This document shows positions 1 to 9,500 of a stretch of 64,000 nucleotides of DNA, piece by piece; position 1 is the first letter of the stretch; every line of letters starts with the position of its first letter. The stretch lies in contig JAKLKU010000006.1 in assembly GCA_023150475.1 (NCBI GenBank), forward strand, positions 186,001 to 250,000, written 5' to 3'. The notes beneath the pieces are model-generated. The model saw nothing but the letters and a program-made list of their open reading frames with translations. It was not told the DNA's origin and searched no databases. Both the position numbers and the translations under genes were made by a program. The stretch comes from Planctomycetota bacterium. Its GTDB lineage: Bacteria; Planctomycetota; UBA1135; GCA-002686595.

Positions 1-389
1 CAGGCTGCGGTGCACACGATTTCGATCCGACGTTCGCCGCGCGCGTGGAACTCGACGTCGACGTGCGAGAGCGCGAGTGGATGACAGAGCGGGATCCAGT
101 CCGACGTGCGCTTCGCCGCCAGCACCGCTGCGGCGCGGGCGACCTCGGTGATCGGGCCCTTCGGGCCTCGTCCGTCGAGCAACGCACTCACGCACGGCCT
201 CGGGAAGCGTACGACCGCTCGCGCCGTCGCACGTCGCGCCGTCGCGGGCTTCTCCCCGACATCGACCATGCGTGAACGCGAACCGCCGCGAGCCTTGCCC
301 GAAGAATCGCGCGCGACGTGCGAGAGCGCGCGGGGGGCGCGAGGCCGTTCCGCTCGGTTGCCGGACCTCTTCTTCGAGCGCGGTTTCAT
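1..389 (-). CDS. moaC: Cyclic pyranopterin monophosphate synthase MoaC (N-terminal part, cut by window edge)
   Basis: This leftward gene leaves the window at base 1, so about 129 N-terminal residues are visible. MoaC turns the cyclised GTP product of MoaA into cPMP during molybdenum cofactor synthesis. The family signatures MVDV (residues 41-44) and KRTSDWIPLCHPL (93-105) followed by a VDVE strand are clear. I chose the ATG at 389 because the residues before MVDV (LSHVARDSSGKA) look like the usual LTHxDExGxA lead-in. A shorter start is the ATG of MVDV itself at 269. A GGSRS insertion sits just before MVDV. Family assignment is firm; the start is less so. Confidence 0.85.
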   Translation of the reverse strand, partial: MKPRSKKRSGNRAERPRAPRALSHVARDSSGKARGGSRSRMVDVGEKPATARRATARAVVRFPRPCVSALLDGRGPKGPITEVARAAAVLAAKRTSDWIPLCHPLALSHVDVEFHARGERRIEIVCTAA

Positions 390-493
390 CGGGAGCAGCG
401 AAGCAAGTTTTTCGTTCCCGGCGAAGCGCGGCGGGACCTGGAGCCTAGATTACGCCTCCGCCTCCTCGCGCGCGACGCGGACGCTCGTCGATA

Positions 494-546
494 CCCCGGC
501 CGCTCGCCGGGGCGGCGAACTCCCGGCCGGTCGCCGGGGCGGAACC
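494..546. repeat. Two near-identical GC hairpins in tandem
   Basis: Two direct copies of a roughly 25-base unit lie between moaC and the S41 protease gene. Each can fold: CCCCGGC/GCCGGGG at 494-512 with loop CGCTC, and CCCGGC/GCCGGG at 522-538 with loop CGGTC. They sit 30-80 bases before the protease start. They could act in the leader RNA or be a small local duplication. No T-tract follows, so a terminator role is weak. Confidence 0.5.
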
Positions 547-575
547 CCGGAGCCGACTTCTCCTCTACGAGCCAC

Positions 576-3068
576 ATGATCCACGCTTCGAGCTTCGTCG
601 CCTTCCTGGCGCTCGTCCTTCCGCTCCCCACGCTCCAAGCGTCGGCCCAAGACGGCTCGACGGTCGACGCCCGCGCGGTGCTCGAACAGGACCTGCGCTC
701 CGCGAAGTCCTGGAACGTCGAGGATCTCTGGCTGCGCGCCGAAACCGTGCGCTCGGTCGTGCCCGCGAAGGACCTCGCGCAGGCGGCGGACGGCTTCTTG
801 CGCGAACCGTCGCTCGACGCGAAGAGCGCGTTGTTCCTCGTCGCGCTGCGCCTCGGCGCGGAGAACCCCGATGCCGAGCGTTTGTCCGAAGCGCTGCTGC
901 CGTTGCTCGGCGCGCCGGAGAAGGACCTCGCGATCGCCGCGGCGAACCTGCTCTCGGACTCCGAGTTCCGCACGCTCGCGGGCGACGGACGCGCCGACCT
1001 CGTCGCGCGTTTGCAGGCGACCGCCGAAAAGGGCGAGCTCGACCCGGAGCTCAATCTCGCCGCGGCCTATGCGTGGTACCAGATCGGTGGCGGCGACGAT
1101 CGCCGTCAGGCGCGCGCGCGCATGACCGAGTTCCTGACGTCGAACGACGCGAACTTGCGGGCTCTCGGCGCGCTGACGCTCGCGCGCTCGAACGCGGAGA
1201 TCACCGGGGTGCTCTACGACGAGTTGAAGAAGCTCGCCGGTCTGCCCGGCGAACGCGGCCGTCTCGCCGAGGCGTACCTCGAGACCGAGCGCGTGCGCGA
1301 ACAGACCGAACGGCTCCTGCGTCAGCGCGGCACCGGCGACGACGCGTCGAAGCGCGGCAAGGAGACGCCCGAACAAGCGCAGTTCCGGACCGTGATGAGC
1401 ATGATCCAGAGCTGGCACATCGAAGGTGACCACGCGAAGCGCGAGGACCTGCTCTCCGCCGCGCTGAACGGCATGTTGCAGGCGATGGACGAGCACTCGA
1501 CGTACTTCACGGGCAAGGAGTACGCGCGTTTCGAACAGGATCTCGAAGCCGGTTACGGCGGCATCGGCGCGTACGTCGGCGACGACCCCGACGACGGGCT
1601 CTTCACGATCACCCACCCGATCTACTCCGGGCCTGCGTACCGCGCGGGACTGACGAGCGACGACAAGATCGTGCGCGTCGACGATTGGCCGACGCTGCGC
1701 CAGCCGGTCGACGAAGTGATCAAGCGGCTCAAGGGCCGGCCGGGCACCAAGGTCAAGCTCTACATCTGGCGCCGCGGCATGGATCGTTCGTTGATCGACC
1801 GTCCGAGCGAGGACATGGCCGTCGAGATCACGCGCGAGTCGATCACGATTCCCGCGGTGCAGTCGCAGATGCTCCCGGGCGCGATCGGCATGGTCGTGTT
1901 GAACGACTTCAGCCGCGTCGCGACGAGCGAAGTGCGCAAGGCGTTGAACGAGCTCCTCTCGCAGGGCGCGCAGTCGATCGTGCTCGACCTGCGCAACAAC
2001 TCGGGCGGTCTGCTCGACGAAGCGGTCGGCGTCGCGAACTTGTTCCTGCCGAAGGGCGTCACCGTCGTCTCGACGGAGAACCGCATCGACGGCAAGGAGC
2101 GTCTCGACACGACCGCCGATCCGATCGTCCCGACCGACATGCCGGTCAGCGTGCTGGTCAACCGGTTCACGGCGTCCGCCGCGGAGATCGTCTCCGGCGC
2201 GCTCCAGGACCACAAACGCGCGGTGATCATCGGCAAGCGCACGTTCGGCAAGGGCTCGGTGCAGAACCTGATCCGCGTCCCGGGCCTCGAAGACGACGAG
2301 TACGAAGACGAGAACGGCAACGCCCGGCACGACAACTGGGAGAAGCTGACCAAGGACGCGAACGGCAACGGCGAGTTCGACTTCGCGCCGCGCGTCAAAC
2401 TGACGATCGCGCGCTACCTGCTGCCGTCGGGGCGTTCCATCCACCGCGAGCTCGACAAGGACGGCACGATCCTGAGCGACGGCGGCGTGCGTCCGGACCT
2501 CGACGTCGACTTGCGCCGCCTCGATACGTGGCGCATCGAGGAGCTCCTCAAGATCCGCCGCACGAACGCCGTGCGCGATTACGTCGACGCGAACTTCCCG
2601 GCGAGCGGCGAGCTCTCGAAGAAGGAGCTCATGCAACAACTCGCGGACAACGACCAACGCGACGTCGCGCGTTACCCGAACTTCGAAGCGTTCCTCCAGA
2701 GCCTCAACACGCCGCTGCCGGCGGACGACGTGCGCGCGATGGTGCGCGCCGAGCTGCGCCGGCGCGTGCAGGACCAACGCGGCAAGGAGTATCCACAAGG
2801 CGACTTCGTCGAGGACGAGCAGCTCCAAGAAGCGATTCGCGTGTCGCTGAAGGCGCGCAGCAAGAAGCCCGCGGACTTCGCCGAGTACCAGGCGAACATC
2901 CCGCAGGAGAGCCTCGCTCGCGTGCACCTGAAGGGCGACGAGAAAGTCGCGCTGCGCGACGCGCTGAAGGAGCTCACCGAAGCGAAGAAGGGCGACGGAA
3001 AGCTCTCGGCGAACGTGCTCGACCGGTTGTCGAAGCTGCTCGAGGAGAACCTCGGCGGCGGCGACTGA
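576..3068 (+). CDS. S41 family C-terminal processing peptidase, exported
   Basis: An 830-residue secreted serine protease of the CtpA/Prc type, which degrades or trims periplasmic proteins from the C-terminus. The ATG at 576 gives a signal peptide (hydrophobic to about residue 25, cleavage near ASA-Q). About 270 helical residues come first, then a PDZ domain (around 310-410, GYGGIGAYVG) and the S41 core. The nucleophile is Ser534 in FTASAAEI and the general base is Lys559 in TFGKGSVQ, with the 25-residue spacing seen in Prc. Inserted just after Lys559 are two acidic loops, DENGNARHD (578-586, completing an EF-hand pattern at Glu589) and DANGNGEFD (594-602). The long C-terminal tail (about 660-830) is charged and helical. 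Orthologous substrates are unknown. Confidence 0.9.
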   Translation: MIHASSFVAFLALVLPLPTLQASAQDGSTVDARAVLEQDLRSAKSWNVEDLWLRAETVRSVVPAKDLAQAADGFLREPSLDAKSALFLVALRLGAENPDAERLSEALLPLLGAPEKDLAIAAANLLSDSEFRTLAGDGRADLVARLQATAEKGELDPELNLAAAYAWYQIGGGDDRRQARARMTEFLTSNDANLRALGALTLARSNAEITGVLYDELKKLAGLPGERGRLAEAYLETERVREQTERLLRQRGTGDDASKRGKETPEQAQFRTVMSMIQSWHIEGDHAKREDLLSAALNGMLQAMDEHSTYFTGKEYARFEQDLEAGYGGIGAYVGDDPDDGLFTITHPIYSGPAYRAGLTSDDKIVRVDDWPTLRQPVDEVIKRLKGRPGTKVKLYIWRRGMDRSLIDRPSEDMAVEITRESITIPAVQSQMLPGAIGMVVLNDFSRVATSEVRKALNELLSQGAQSIVLDLRNNSGGLLDEAVGVANLFLPKGVTVVSTENRIDGKERLDTTADPIVPTDMPVSVLVNRFTASAAEIVSGALQDHKRAVIIGKRTFGKGSVQNLIRVPGLEDDEYEDENGNARHDNWEKLTKDANGNGEFDFAPRVKLTIARYLLPSGRSIHRELDKDGTILSDGGVRPDLDVDLRRLDTWRIEELLKIRRTNAVRDYVDANFPASGELSKKELMQQLADNDQRDVARYPNFEAFLQSLNTPLPADDVRAMVRAELRRRVQDQRGKEYPQGDFVEDEQLQEAIRVSLKARSKKPADFAEYQANIPQESLARVHLKGDEKVALRDALKELTEAKKGDGKLSANVLDRLSKLLEENLGGGD

Positions 3069-3200
3069 TCGGCGCGGCTCCGATCCGAGAGCGCCAACCC
3101 TCGCGGGCCAGGCGCGCGCTCGGCGCGAACCTGGCGCGCGCAGTCATGCGCCACTGCGAGGGTCAGCGCGCGTCCGGACGGGAGGACGACTCCGACCACG

Positions 3201-3220
3201 GCCGGCGCTGCCGCGCCGGC
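3201..3220. terminator. Hairpin between convergent genes
   Basis: A perfect 8-bp stem (GCCGGCGC / GCGCCGGC) with loop TGCC lies in the 160-base gap between the convergent S41 and transporter genes, 9 bases past the transporter stop. There is no T-tract. A wider CCCTCGC/GCGAGGG pairing (about 3108-3164) also brackets the gap. It probably serves as a two-way terminator or transcript-end stabiliser. Confidence 0.4.
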
Positions 3221-3228
3221 GGCGGAAC

Positions 3229-4404
3229 TCATCCGCTCTTCGGCGTCGGCTGTTCGTCCGCGAGCACTCGCAACGCGGGCAACACCAGTTCCCGGACGAG
3301 GATGATCACGGTCGCGGTCAGCGGCAGGGCGACCAACAAACCGAAGAGTCCGAGCGCCGCGCCGCCGATCGTCAAGGCGAGGATGACGACGACCGGGTGC
3401 AGCCCGAGGCTGTCGCCGAGCACCTTCGGGATCAGCACGTAGCCTTCGACGATCTCACCGAGTCCGTAGACGATGCCGACCTTGACGAGAGCGGACACCG
3501 CCGTGAACTCGACGTCGAGCATCGCGGTCAGGAAGGCGAGCACGAACGCGACCACGGGGCCGACGACCGGCACGAGCGCGAGCATGCCGCCGAGGAAGCC
3601 GAGCAGCACGGCATACGGCACGCCGCACGCGAGCAGCCCGACGGTGAGGAAGAGGCCCTTCAAGAGGCACACGAAGAGCCGGCCGCGGAAGAAGCTCGCC
3701 AACACTTCGCCGATCTGCTCGCCGATGCGCGCGATCCGTTCGCGTTCGCGCCTCGGCAAGTAGCGGCGCACGAACGTGTGGATGCGCTCGAGTTCGAAGA
3801 GCAGGAAGTAGGTGTAGATCGGCAGGAGGAAGACCAACGACACCACGGACACGACCGAGCCCGAGACGCGCTTCAGCATCCCGAAGAGCCCTTCCGCGGC
3901 GGCGGCGCCGGCGCGCGCGCTCGCTTCCGGTCCCATCTCGCGTTGCCACCAGCCGCGCAGCGCGTCGAACACCGAGTGCAGGCTCCATGGCTCGAGCGGC
4001 TTCTCCGTCGAGCCCGCCTGGAGCAGGTTCCACTTGATCAGGAGTTGCTGGAGGTCGGCGAGCGCCGTGTCGAGGCGCTGCTGCAACGGCGGCACCGCGG
4101 CATCACCGGGCGGGGCGAGCATCGCGGACACTTGTTCGAAGAGCGCCTTGCCTTGCCAGAAGAGGCTCAACGCCGTCAGCACCATCAACACGGCGAAGCC
4201 GACGAAGATCAGGTTCACCGCGGCGCGCCTCGACCAGCCGCGGCGCTCGAGCGACGAGACCATCGGGTGCAGCACGTACGCGAGCAGATACCCGAGGATC
4301 ACCGGGTTCAGGACCGTGCGGACGGTCCACGAGAACCACACGACGAGCAGCGCGAGGACGACCAGCGCCAGGTTGCGCCGCGCGGGCGACAGTCGCTCGA
4401 GCAT
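3229..4404 (-). CDS. AI-2E family transporter (PerM/YhhT-like membrane protein)
   Basis: A 391-residue inner-membrane protein with about eight helices. Two start within the first 70 residues, a soluble stretch spans about 95-185, and the rest form a membrane domain ending in the family's Gly-rich GGAALGLFGLLVALPL segment. Members export or permeate small solutes; AI-2 itself is only one proposed substrate, and some act as Na+/H+ antiporters. The ATG at 4404 shares its A with the TGA of the upstream Minf_1886-like gene (TGATG), so the two are probably translationally coupled. Fold confidence is high; substrate is unknown. Confidence 0.85.
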   Translation of the reverse strand: MLERLSPARRNLALVVLALLVVWFSWTVRTVLNPVILGYLLAYVLHPMVSSLERRGWSRRAAVNLIFVGFAVLMVLTALSLFWQGKALFEQVSAMLAPPGDAAVPPLQQRLDTALADLQQLLIKWNLLQAGSTEKPLEPWSLHSVFDALRGWWQREMGPEASARAGAAAAEGLFGMLKRVSGSVVSVVSLVFLLPIYTYFLLFELERIHTFVRRYLPRRERERIARIGEQIGEVLASFFRGRLFVCLLKGLFLTVGLLACGVPYAVLLGFLGGMLALVPVVGPVVAFVLAFLTAMLDVEFTAVSALVKVGIVYGLGEIVEGYVLIPKVLGDSLGLHPVVVILALTIGGAALGLFGLLVALPLTATVIILVRELVLPALRVLADEQPTPKSG

Positions 4405-4880
4405 CAGGCCCCCGATCCGCTCGTCCCGGTTGCGCCCGGTCCAGTTCCGCCGGGCCCTGGTCCGCCGGGCCCTGGGGACCCAGACGAGCCAGCCTCGATC
4501 GTCGGCGGCAGCGTCGGCCGGTAGCTCGCGACGAACGCTTCGTCGAAGTCGAAGCCGTTCTCGAACTCGGTGATCGTGTCGGAGTCCTGTCGCTTGAGAA
4601 GCCCCGCGTCGACCATCAGGAACACGACGCGACCCCAATCGAGCGTCTCGCGGATCCCCCACGATCGCCAGACCTGCGCCGCGAGCGGACCGAAGAGTTC
4701 GGTCGCGTGCACGCGCATGCCGGCGAGGACTTCCTTGCCCGTGACGTGCCGCGACGTGCCTTGCGCGTTCTCCTTGCCGGCGAGCCGCAGCGCGTGTTCG
4801 AGGGACTCGAGCAGGAAGCGGAACGCTTCCGGAGAGTAGCGCCCGTCGCTGGCGGCGAGTTTGAGCACCGGATCTTGCAT
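4404..4880 (-). CDS. Minf_1886 family protein with Gly/Pro-rich tail
   Basis: A 158-residue protein whose first 125 residues match a small, poorly understood bacterial family (Minf_1886): a helical start (DGRYSPEAFRFLLESLEH), GKEVLAGMRVHATELFGPLAAQVW, and TLDWGRVVFLMV. No catalytic motif is visible. The last 30 or so residues are a collagen-like Gly-Pro-Gly-Gly run encoded by near-perfect 15-base direct repeats at 4446-4460 and 4461-4475. The gene starts 10 bases after the holB stop and its TGA overlaps the transporter ATG, so it belongs to the tmk-holB transcript. The function is not known. Confidence 0.75.
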   Translation of the reverse strand: MQDPVLKLAASDGRYSPEAFRFLLESLEHALRLAGKENAQGTSRHVTGKEVLAGMRVHATELFGPLAAQVWRSWGIRETLDWGRVVFLMVDAGLLKRQDSDTITEFENGFDFDEAFVASYRPTLPPTIEAGSSGSPGPGGPGPGGTGPGATGTSGSGA

Positions 4881-4890
4881 GCGTCTCGTC

Positions 4891-5955
4891 CTACGGTGCG
4901 AGCGCGAGCAGCGCTCGGTCGAGCAGGCTCTGAGGGTCGAGATTCTTGTCGATGTCGGCGCGGGCCTCAAGCAGCGCGTCGAGCTTCCGCCCGAGCTCGG
5001 CCGACCGGCGGTCGAGTTCTCCAGGCCCCAGAGCCGCGACGAGGTCGCCGTGGACGAGTTCCTCGACGCGCAGCCCCGCCGCCGCGCGTTGCGCGTCCGC
5101 CGCGATCGCGAGCGCGAAATCGAGCACCGTGCGGGCCCGATCTCGCGACTGGGCGAGCGGCGTCGAGCCCGAGAACTCGCCTTCGATCTGCATCAGCGCG
5201 CGAGAGGTCTCGAGCGGATCGGCCGCGCCGACGAACGCCGCTCCGAGCGCCGTGCGCAGCGTGATCGCGGAACGCGCGGCGAGCGAGAGCGCGCGGCCCG
5301 GGGATCCGCCGGCCCAACGCGCGAGTTCGCGGGCTTCGTCGCCGACGAGGCCGTGGCTCGCGAGCACGCGCGAGCACTCTTCGAGCGCCAACGGATCGAG
5401 CGGCACCGTGATGCAGCGGCTGCGCACCGTCGGCAGGAGGCCTTGCGGCTTCGCGCTCGTCAGCAGCCAGAGCACGCGTTCGCCGGGCTCCTCGAGCATC
5501 TTGAGCATCGCGTTCTGCGCTTCCGAGTTCATCCGCTCGGCGTCGCGCACGAGCAGCACGCGCCAGCCGCCGGCGGCGGCGCGCGTCGCGAGGAAGCGCT
5601 CGGCCTCGATCGCTTCGGGTTCGGTAGGGTCGATGCGGATCTTGCGGATCTTGATCGTCTCCGCGTCGTCGTCGATCGCGTAGACGTCGAGGTGATTGCC
5701 GGAGACGAACTGCCGGCAGCCCGCGCAATGTCCGCAAGGACGACGTTCGACGTCGTCGTGCGTGCAGAGCAACCCGCACGCGAGCCAACGGGCCGCGAGG
5801 TACTTGCCGATGCCGACGCGGCCGACGAAGAGCAGCGCGTGCGGCAAGCGACCGAGCGCCGCGGAGCGCACCAGTCCGCGCATGCGCACGGCGTGCCCCA
5901 GCGGCTCTTCGAGCGTTGCGGCAACCGGACGTTCGGCGTCAGCCGCGCGCGGCAC
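4891..5955 (-). CDS. holB: DNA polymerase III delta-prime subunit (clamp loader)
   Basis: A 354-residue AAA+ clamp-loader subunit, part of the complex that places the beta clamp on DNA. It has a Walker A-like GRVGIGK (45-51), a zinc-binding set Cys64, Cys74, Cys77, Cys80, the sensor-like stretch MNSEAQNAMLKMLEEP, and the SRC motif (TVRSRC) typical of delta-prime/gamma subunits. The start is GTG at 5955, overlapping the last 17 bases of tmk. The tmk-holB pairing is a very common bacterial arrangement and supports the call over dnaX. The C-terminal third (collar domain) is divergent. Confidence 0.88.
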   Translation of the reverse strand: MPRAADAERPVAATLEEPLGHAVRMRGLVRSAALGRLPHALLFVGRVGIGKYLAARWLACGLLCTHDDVERRPCGHCAGCRQFVSGNHLDVYAIDDDAETIKIRKIRIDPTEPEAIEAERFLATRAAAGGWRVLLVRDAERMNSEAQNAMLKMLEEPGERVLWLLTSAKPQGLLPTVRSRCITVPLDPLALEECSRVLASHGLVGDEARELARWAGGSPGRALSLAARSAITLRTALGAAFVGAADPLETSRALMQIEGEFSGSTPLAQSRDRARTVLDFALAIAADAQRAAAGLRVEELVHGDLVAALGPGELDRRSAELGRKLDALLEARADIDKNLDPQSLLDRALLALAP

Positions 5956-6553
5956 GGAGCACCTCCGCGAATATGCGGTCTTCCACGGCGCGTTCGTCGC
6001 CGGTCGCGTCGACGACGCGCGCCCGTTCGCTGCGCTCCGCGTAGCGCCGCATGCCGAGCGCCACGCGGCGTTGGAACTCGAGGCCTTTCGCTTCGATGCG
6101 GTCGCCGAGCTCCGAGCGGCGCGCCGCCGCGAGCGCAGGATCGAGGTCGAGGATCACTTCGAGGTCGGGACGCGGCGCGCCGGCCCACTGCGTCAGGAGC
6201 TGCAGCACGCGATCCTCATCGAGTCCACCCGCGACGGCCTGGTAGGCGAACGTGGCGGCGTGGAAGCGTTCGCACACGACGCTCGTGCCGCGGGCGAGTG
6301 CCGGTGCGACCACTTCGTCGAGCATCTGCGAGCGCGCGGCGCAGAAGAGCAACGCCTCGGTGCGCGCGGAGAGTTCGAGCTCGCGGTCGAGCACGATCGC
6401 GCGCAACCGTTCGCCGACAAGCGTGGTGCCGGGCTCCCGGACGTGCAGCGGCCGCGCGCCGAACTCGCGTTCGAAGCGTGCGACGAGCCGCTTCGCTTGC
6501 GTCGACTTGCCGCAGCCGTCGACGCCGTCGAGCACGAGGAACAGAGGCTTCAA
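5939..6553 (-). CDS. tmk: Thymidylate kinase
   Basis: A 204-residue cytosolic kinase that phosphorylates dTMP to dTDP. The P-loop GVDGCGKST spans residues 10-18, the DR(E/Y)-type site appears as REPG (39-42), and the substrate-binding segment CERFHAATFAYQ follows around residue 94. Length is normal for the family. No ATG is suitably placed; TTG at 6553 directly precedes KPLFLVLDG, so it is the likely start. It is the first gene of a tmk-holB-Minf_1886-transporter group, 37 bases after the stop of the large TPR gene. Confidence 0.9.
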   Translation of the reverse strand: MKPLFLVLDGVDGCGKSTQAKRLVARFEREFGARPLHVREPGTTLVGERLRAIVLDRELELSARTEALLFCAARSQMLDEVVAPALARGTSVVCERFHAATFAYQAVAGGLDEDRVLQLLTQWAGAPRPDLEVILDLDPALAAARRSELGDRIEAKGLEFQRRVALGMRRYAERSERARVVDATGDERAVEDRIFAEVLRAARG

Positions 6554-6590
6554 GGTGTCACTTCGCGCGGCGCATGCTAGCGCCCACGCT

Positions 6591-9500
6591 TCAGTTGCCC
6601 ACGATCGAGCGCGCTTCCTCGCAGTCGGGATCGAGGGCGAGCGCCCGTTCGGCGAGCGCGACTGCTTCGTCGGTCTTGCCCGCCTTCACCAAGGCCTGCG
6701 CGGCGCGACCGAGGAAGCGAGCGTGTTCTTCCGCTGCGAGCGGTCCCGGTTGGTCCGCGTCGGTCGCATCCGCCACTTCCGCCGCGACGCGCCACTCGCG
6801 CGCGGCGCCCGCGAAGTCGCCGAGCGCTTCCAACGCTTCCGCCCACTCCACGTGGAGCTTGCGCCGGAACGGATCGATCTCGAGCGCGCGGCGGAACCAA
6901 CGGTCCGCGTCGGCGAAGCGCTGCTCCTGCGCGTGCCACCGCGCGAGCTCGAGCGCGAAGCCGTAGTCGTCGTTCCAGCCGAGCCAACGCTCGAGCGCGC
7001 GCCGCGCGTCTGCCTTGCGGTCGAGCGTCGTGTACAGCTCCGCGAGCCCGACTTCGGCGGCGAGTTCGCGCTCCGGATAGCCTGGGAAACACGCTTCGGC
7101 GGCGAGGAACTGCTTCTCTGCCTCTTCGTGCTCTCCGCGTTGGAGCGCGGTCTTGCCGAGCGCCATGCGCACGCGGAAGTCCTCTCCGCCCTGCGCCAAG
7201 CCTGCGCGGTAGAACTCGCGCGCCGTGTCGTCGAGGTCGCGCGACAAGGCGATCTCGCCGCGCAGGAAGCTCGCGCGCGCCGGCGCGAGTTGGGCTTGGT
7301 CGACGCGTCGCAGCACGTTCTCCGCGTCGAGGCGCCGGCCGCGTTGCCACTCGCCCCACGCGAGCGAGCAGAGCTCGTCCGCCCACGCTCGGCGCTCGGC
7401 GGGGTCCTGCGGCGCGGCCCCGCTCCGCGCGATGCGGATCCTCGCGAGCTTGCCGTCGCTCCAGCGTGGTTCGATCGCGATGCCCGCGAGGTGCTGCTTC
7501 ACGAACGCGTCGAAGTCGCGGTCGGCTTCCTCCGGCGTGATGTCGAACACTTGGTCGAGCGCTTGGTCGAGGTCGGCGCCGCGGTCGAACGCTTCGAGCA
7601 GTCGCACCAGCGACTGGAAACCGTACTGCTCGATCCACATGCGGCACACGAGACCGCTCTGGTAGTAACCGAACAGGATGCGCGGGCCGCGGAACGCGCG
7701 GTTCAGGTCCCGCACGCGGATCACGTCGTCGTTCGCGAGCGCGTCGACGAGCTCGCGGCGCATGTTGCGCGTCCAGTGGCGGTGTTTGTTCTCTTCCTCC
7801 CACGTCGCGAGCCCCTCGGTGATCCACCGCGGACAACGGTTGTGCGAGAGGCCGAGGTGGATGACGTGCGTGAACTCGTGGAACGCGGTACGGGCCCAGG
7901 AGAAGTTGCCGCGCAGCTCCGAGATCGGCGACACCGCGGTCACGACGGGCCCGAAGCACACGCCGAGCGCCGGAAAGCCCTCGAAGCCGGTCGAGCGCAC
8001 CGAGAAGTCGGCCCACGTGTCGAACACTTCGATGTGCGTCGGCGACGGCGTGAAGCCGTAGCGGCGCGCGAGCTCCGCGCGCTCGTCGGCGTAGAACGGG
8101 ATCCAGTACGTGCGGAAGACCGGCGCCGGCGTCGGCGTCCACGCGAACGAGAGTTCGCCGTGTTTCTCGGTGCCGTAGTCGCGCGCCAGTTTGGCGAGCA
8201 CGATGCGCGTGTTGTTGCGCCAGGCGTCCGCGCGGCCGGCGGCGACTTCTTCGGCGCGCTGCAACGCCTCGAGCGCCGTCTTCTCGTCGCCCGTGTTCGC
8301 GAGTGCGCGACCGTACTGCGTCCACGCGCGCCAGTCGCCTGGGTCGCGCTCGACGGCCGCTTTCAGGAACGGCACGGCCTCGGCGAAGCGATAGAGCTCG
8401 TTCAAGTGCTCGCCGACGATCCGTTCGGGCCGCGCGTCGCGCGGGTTCTCCGTCGCGAGGCTCTCGAGCAGCGCTCGTGCGTCTTCACGCTCGTGTTCGA
8501 TCCAGGCGAGTGCCGCGCGTTCGCTCCGGACTTCGCGCCGGCCGGGCGCGAGCTTCTCGAGCTCCGCGAGCCGCGCGCGCGCCGCGACCAACTGCCCGTC
8601 GTCGAGGTCGGCCGAAAGCGCGGCGAGCAAGCCTTCGATCGAGCGCGGGTTCGCGGCCAGGACGCCGTTCAGGATGTCGGCCGCGTTGCGCCGCTGGCGG
8701 ACCCAGTTGAACCGGTAGACCTCGAAGAGGGCGAGCTTCGCGGCCTCGCTCCCGGCGTCGAGGGCGAGCGCGCGCTCGAGCAACGGCACCGGTGAGCGAC
8801 GCTTCGTCTGCGCGTGGTCGACTTCTCCGTCGGCCTCGAAGTAGAGCGACGCGAGTTCGACGAGGAGCTCGGGCTCCTCGACGTGTTCCGCCGCTTCGGA
8901 GGCGTCGAGCGCGGCGACCAACGTCTCGGACGCGCGGCCGAGCATCCCGAGCGCCCGCTGACAGCGGGCTTTCGCGAGTCCGCGCTCCCAATCGTCGCCC
9001 ACCGCGGCGTTGGCGCCGCGGGTGAAGGCTTGTTGCGCCGGTTCGATCGCGCCGAGCTCGCGTTGCAGCCTTCCGAGCCACCACGCGTCGCGCGGATCGT
9101 CGGAATCCGCGAGCCGTTTCGCGGCCTCGGTCGCCGCGTTCCGATCTCCGCGCACCAGACCGAGCTCGACGGCGACGCGCGCCGCCAGCCGGGCGTCCTC
9201 GGGCTTCGCGGAGTCGTGCTCGAGCGCCCGGGCGAGTTCGCGCGCGGCCTTGTCCCACGAGCCTTCTTCCATGTGCACGCGGGCGAGCAACGCCCGGGCG
9301 GCGACGTCGGCCGGGTCTTCGTCGAGCAGTTCGGCGAGATCGCGGCGCGCGCCGGAACGGTCGCCCCGGCGGCGCTTGCGGTCGGCTTCGGCGCGCGCGG
9401 CCGCGAGCTCGTCCTCGGCCTGCGGTCGTGGTGCCGCGCGCTGCTCGCCGCGTGCGCCGGGCGCGCCGAGCTCCGCGAAGGCCGCCGTCGCGTCGCTCTC

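Noticed and set aside
485..546. The 25-base repeats at 494-546 considered as a CRISPR start
   Set aside because: Only two units, no spacer, and the units adjoin directly.
450..2927. A long minus-strand frame opposite the S41 protease
   Set aside because: The protease is certain from its domains; the antisense frame lacks motifs.
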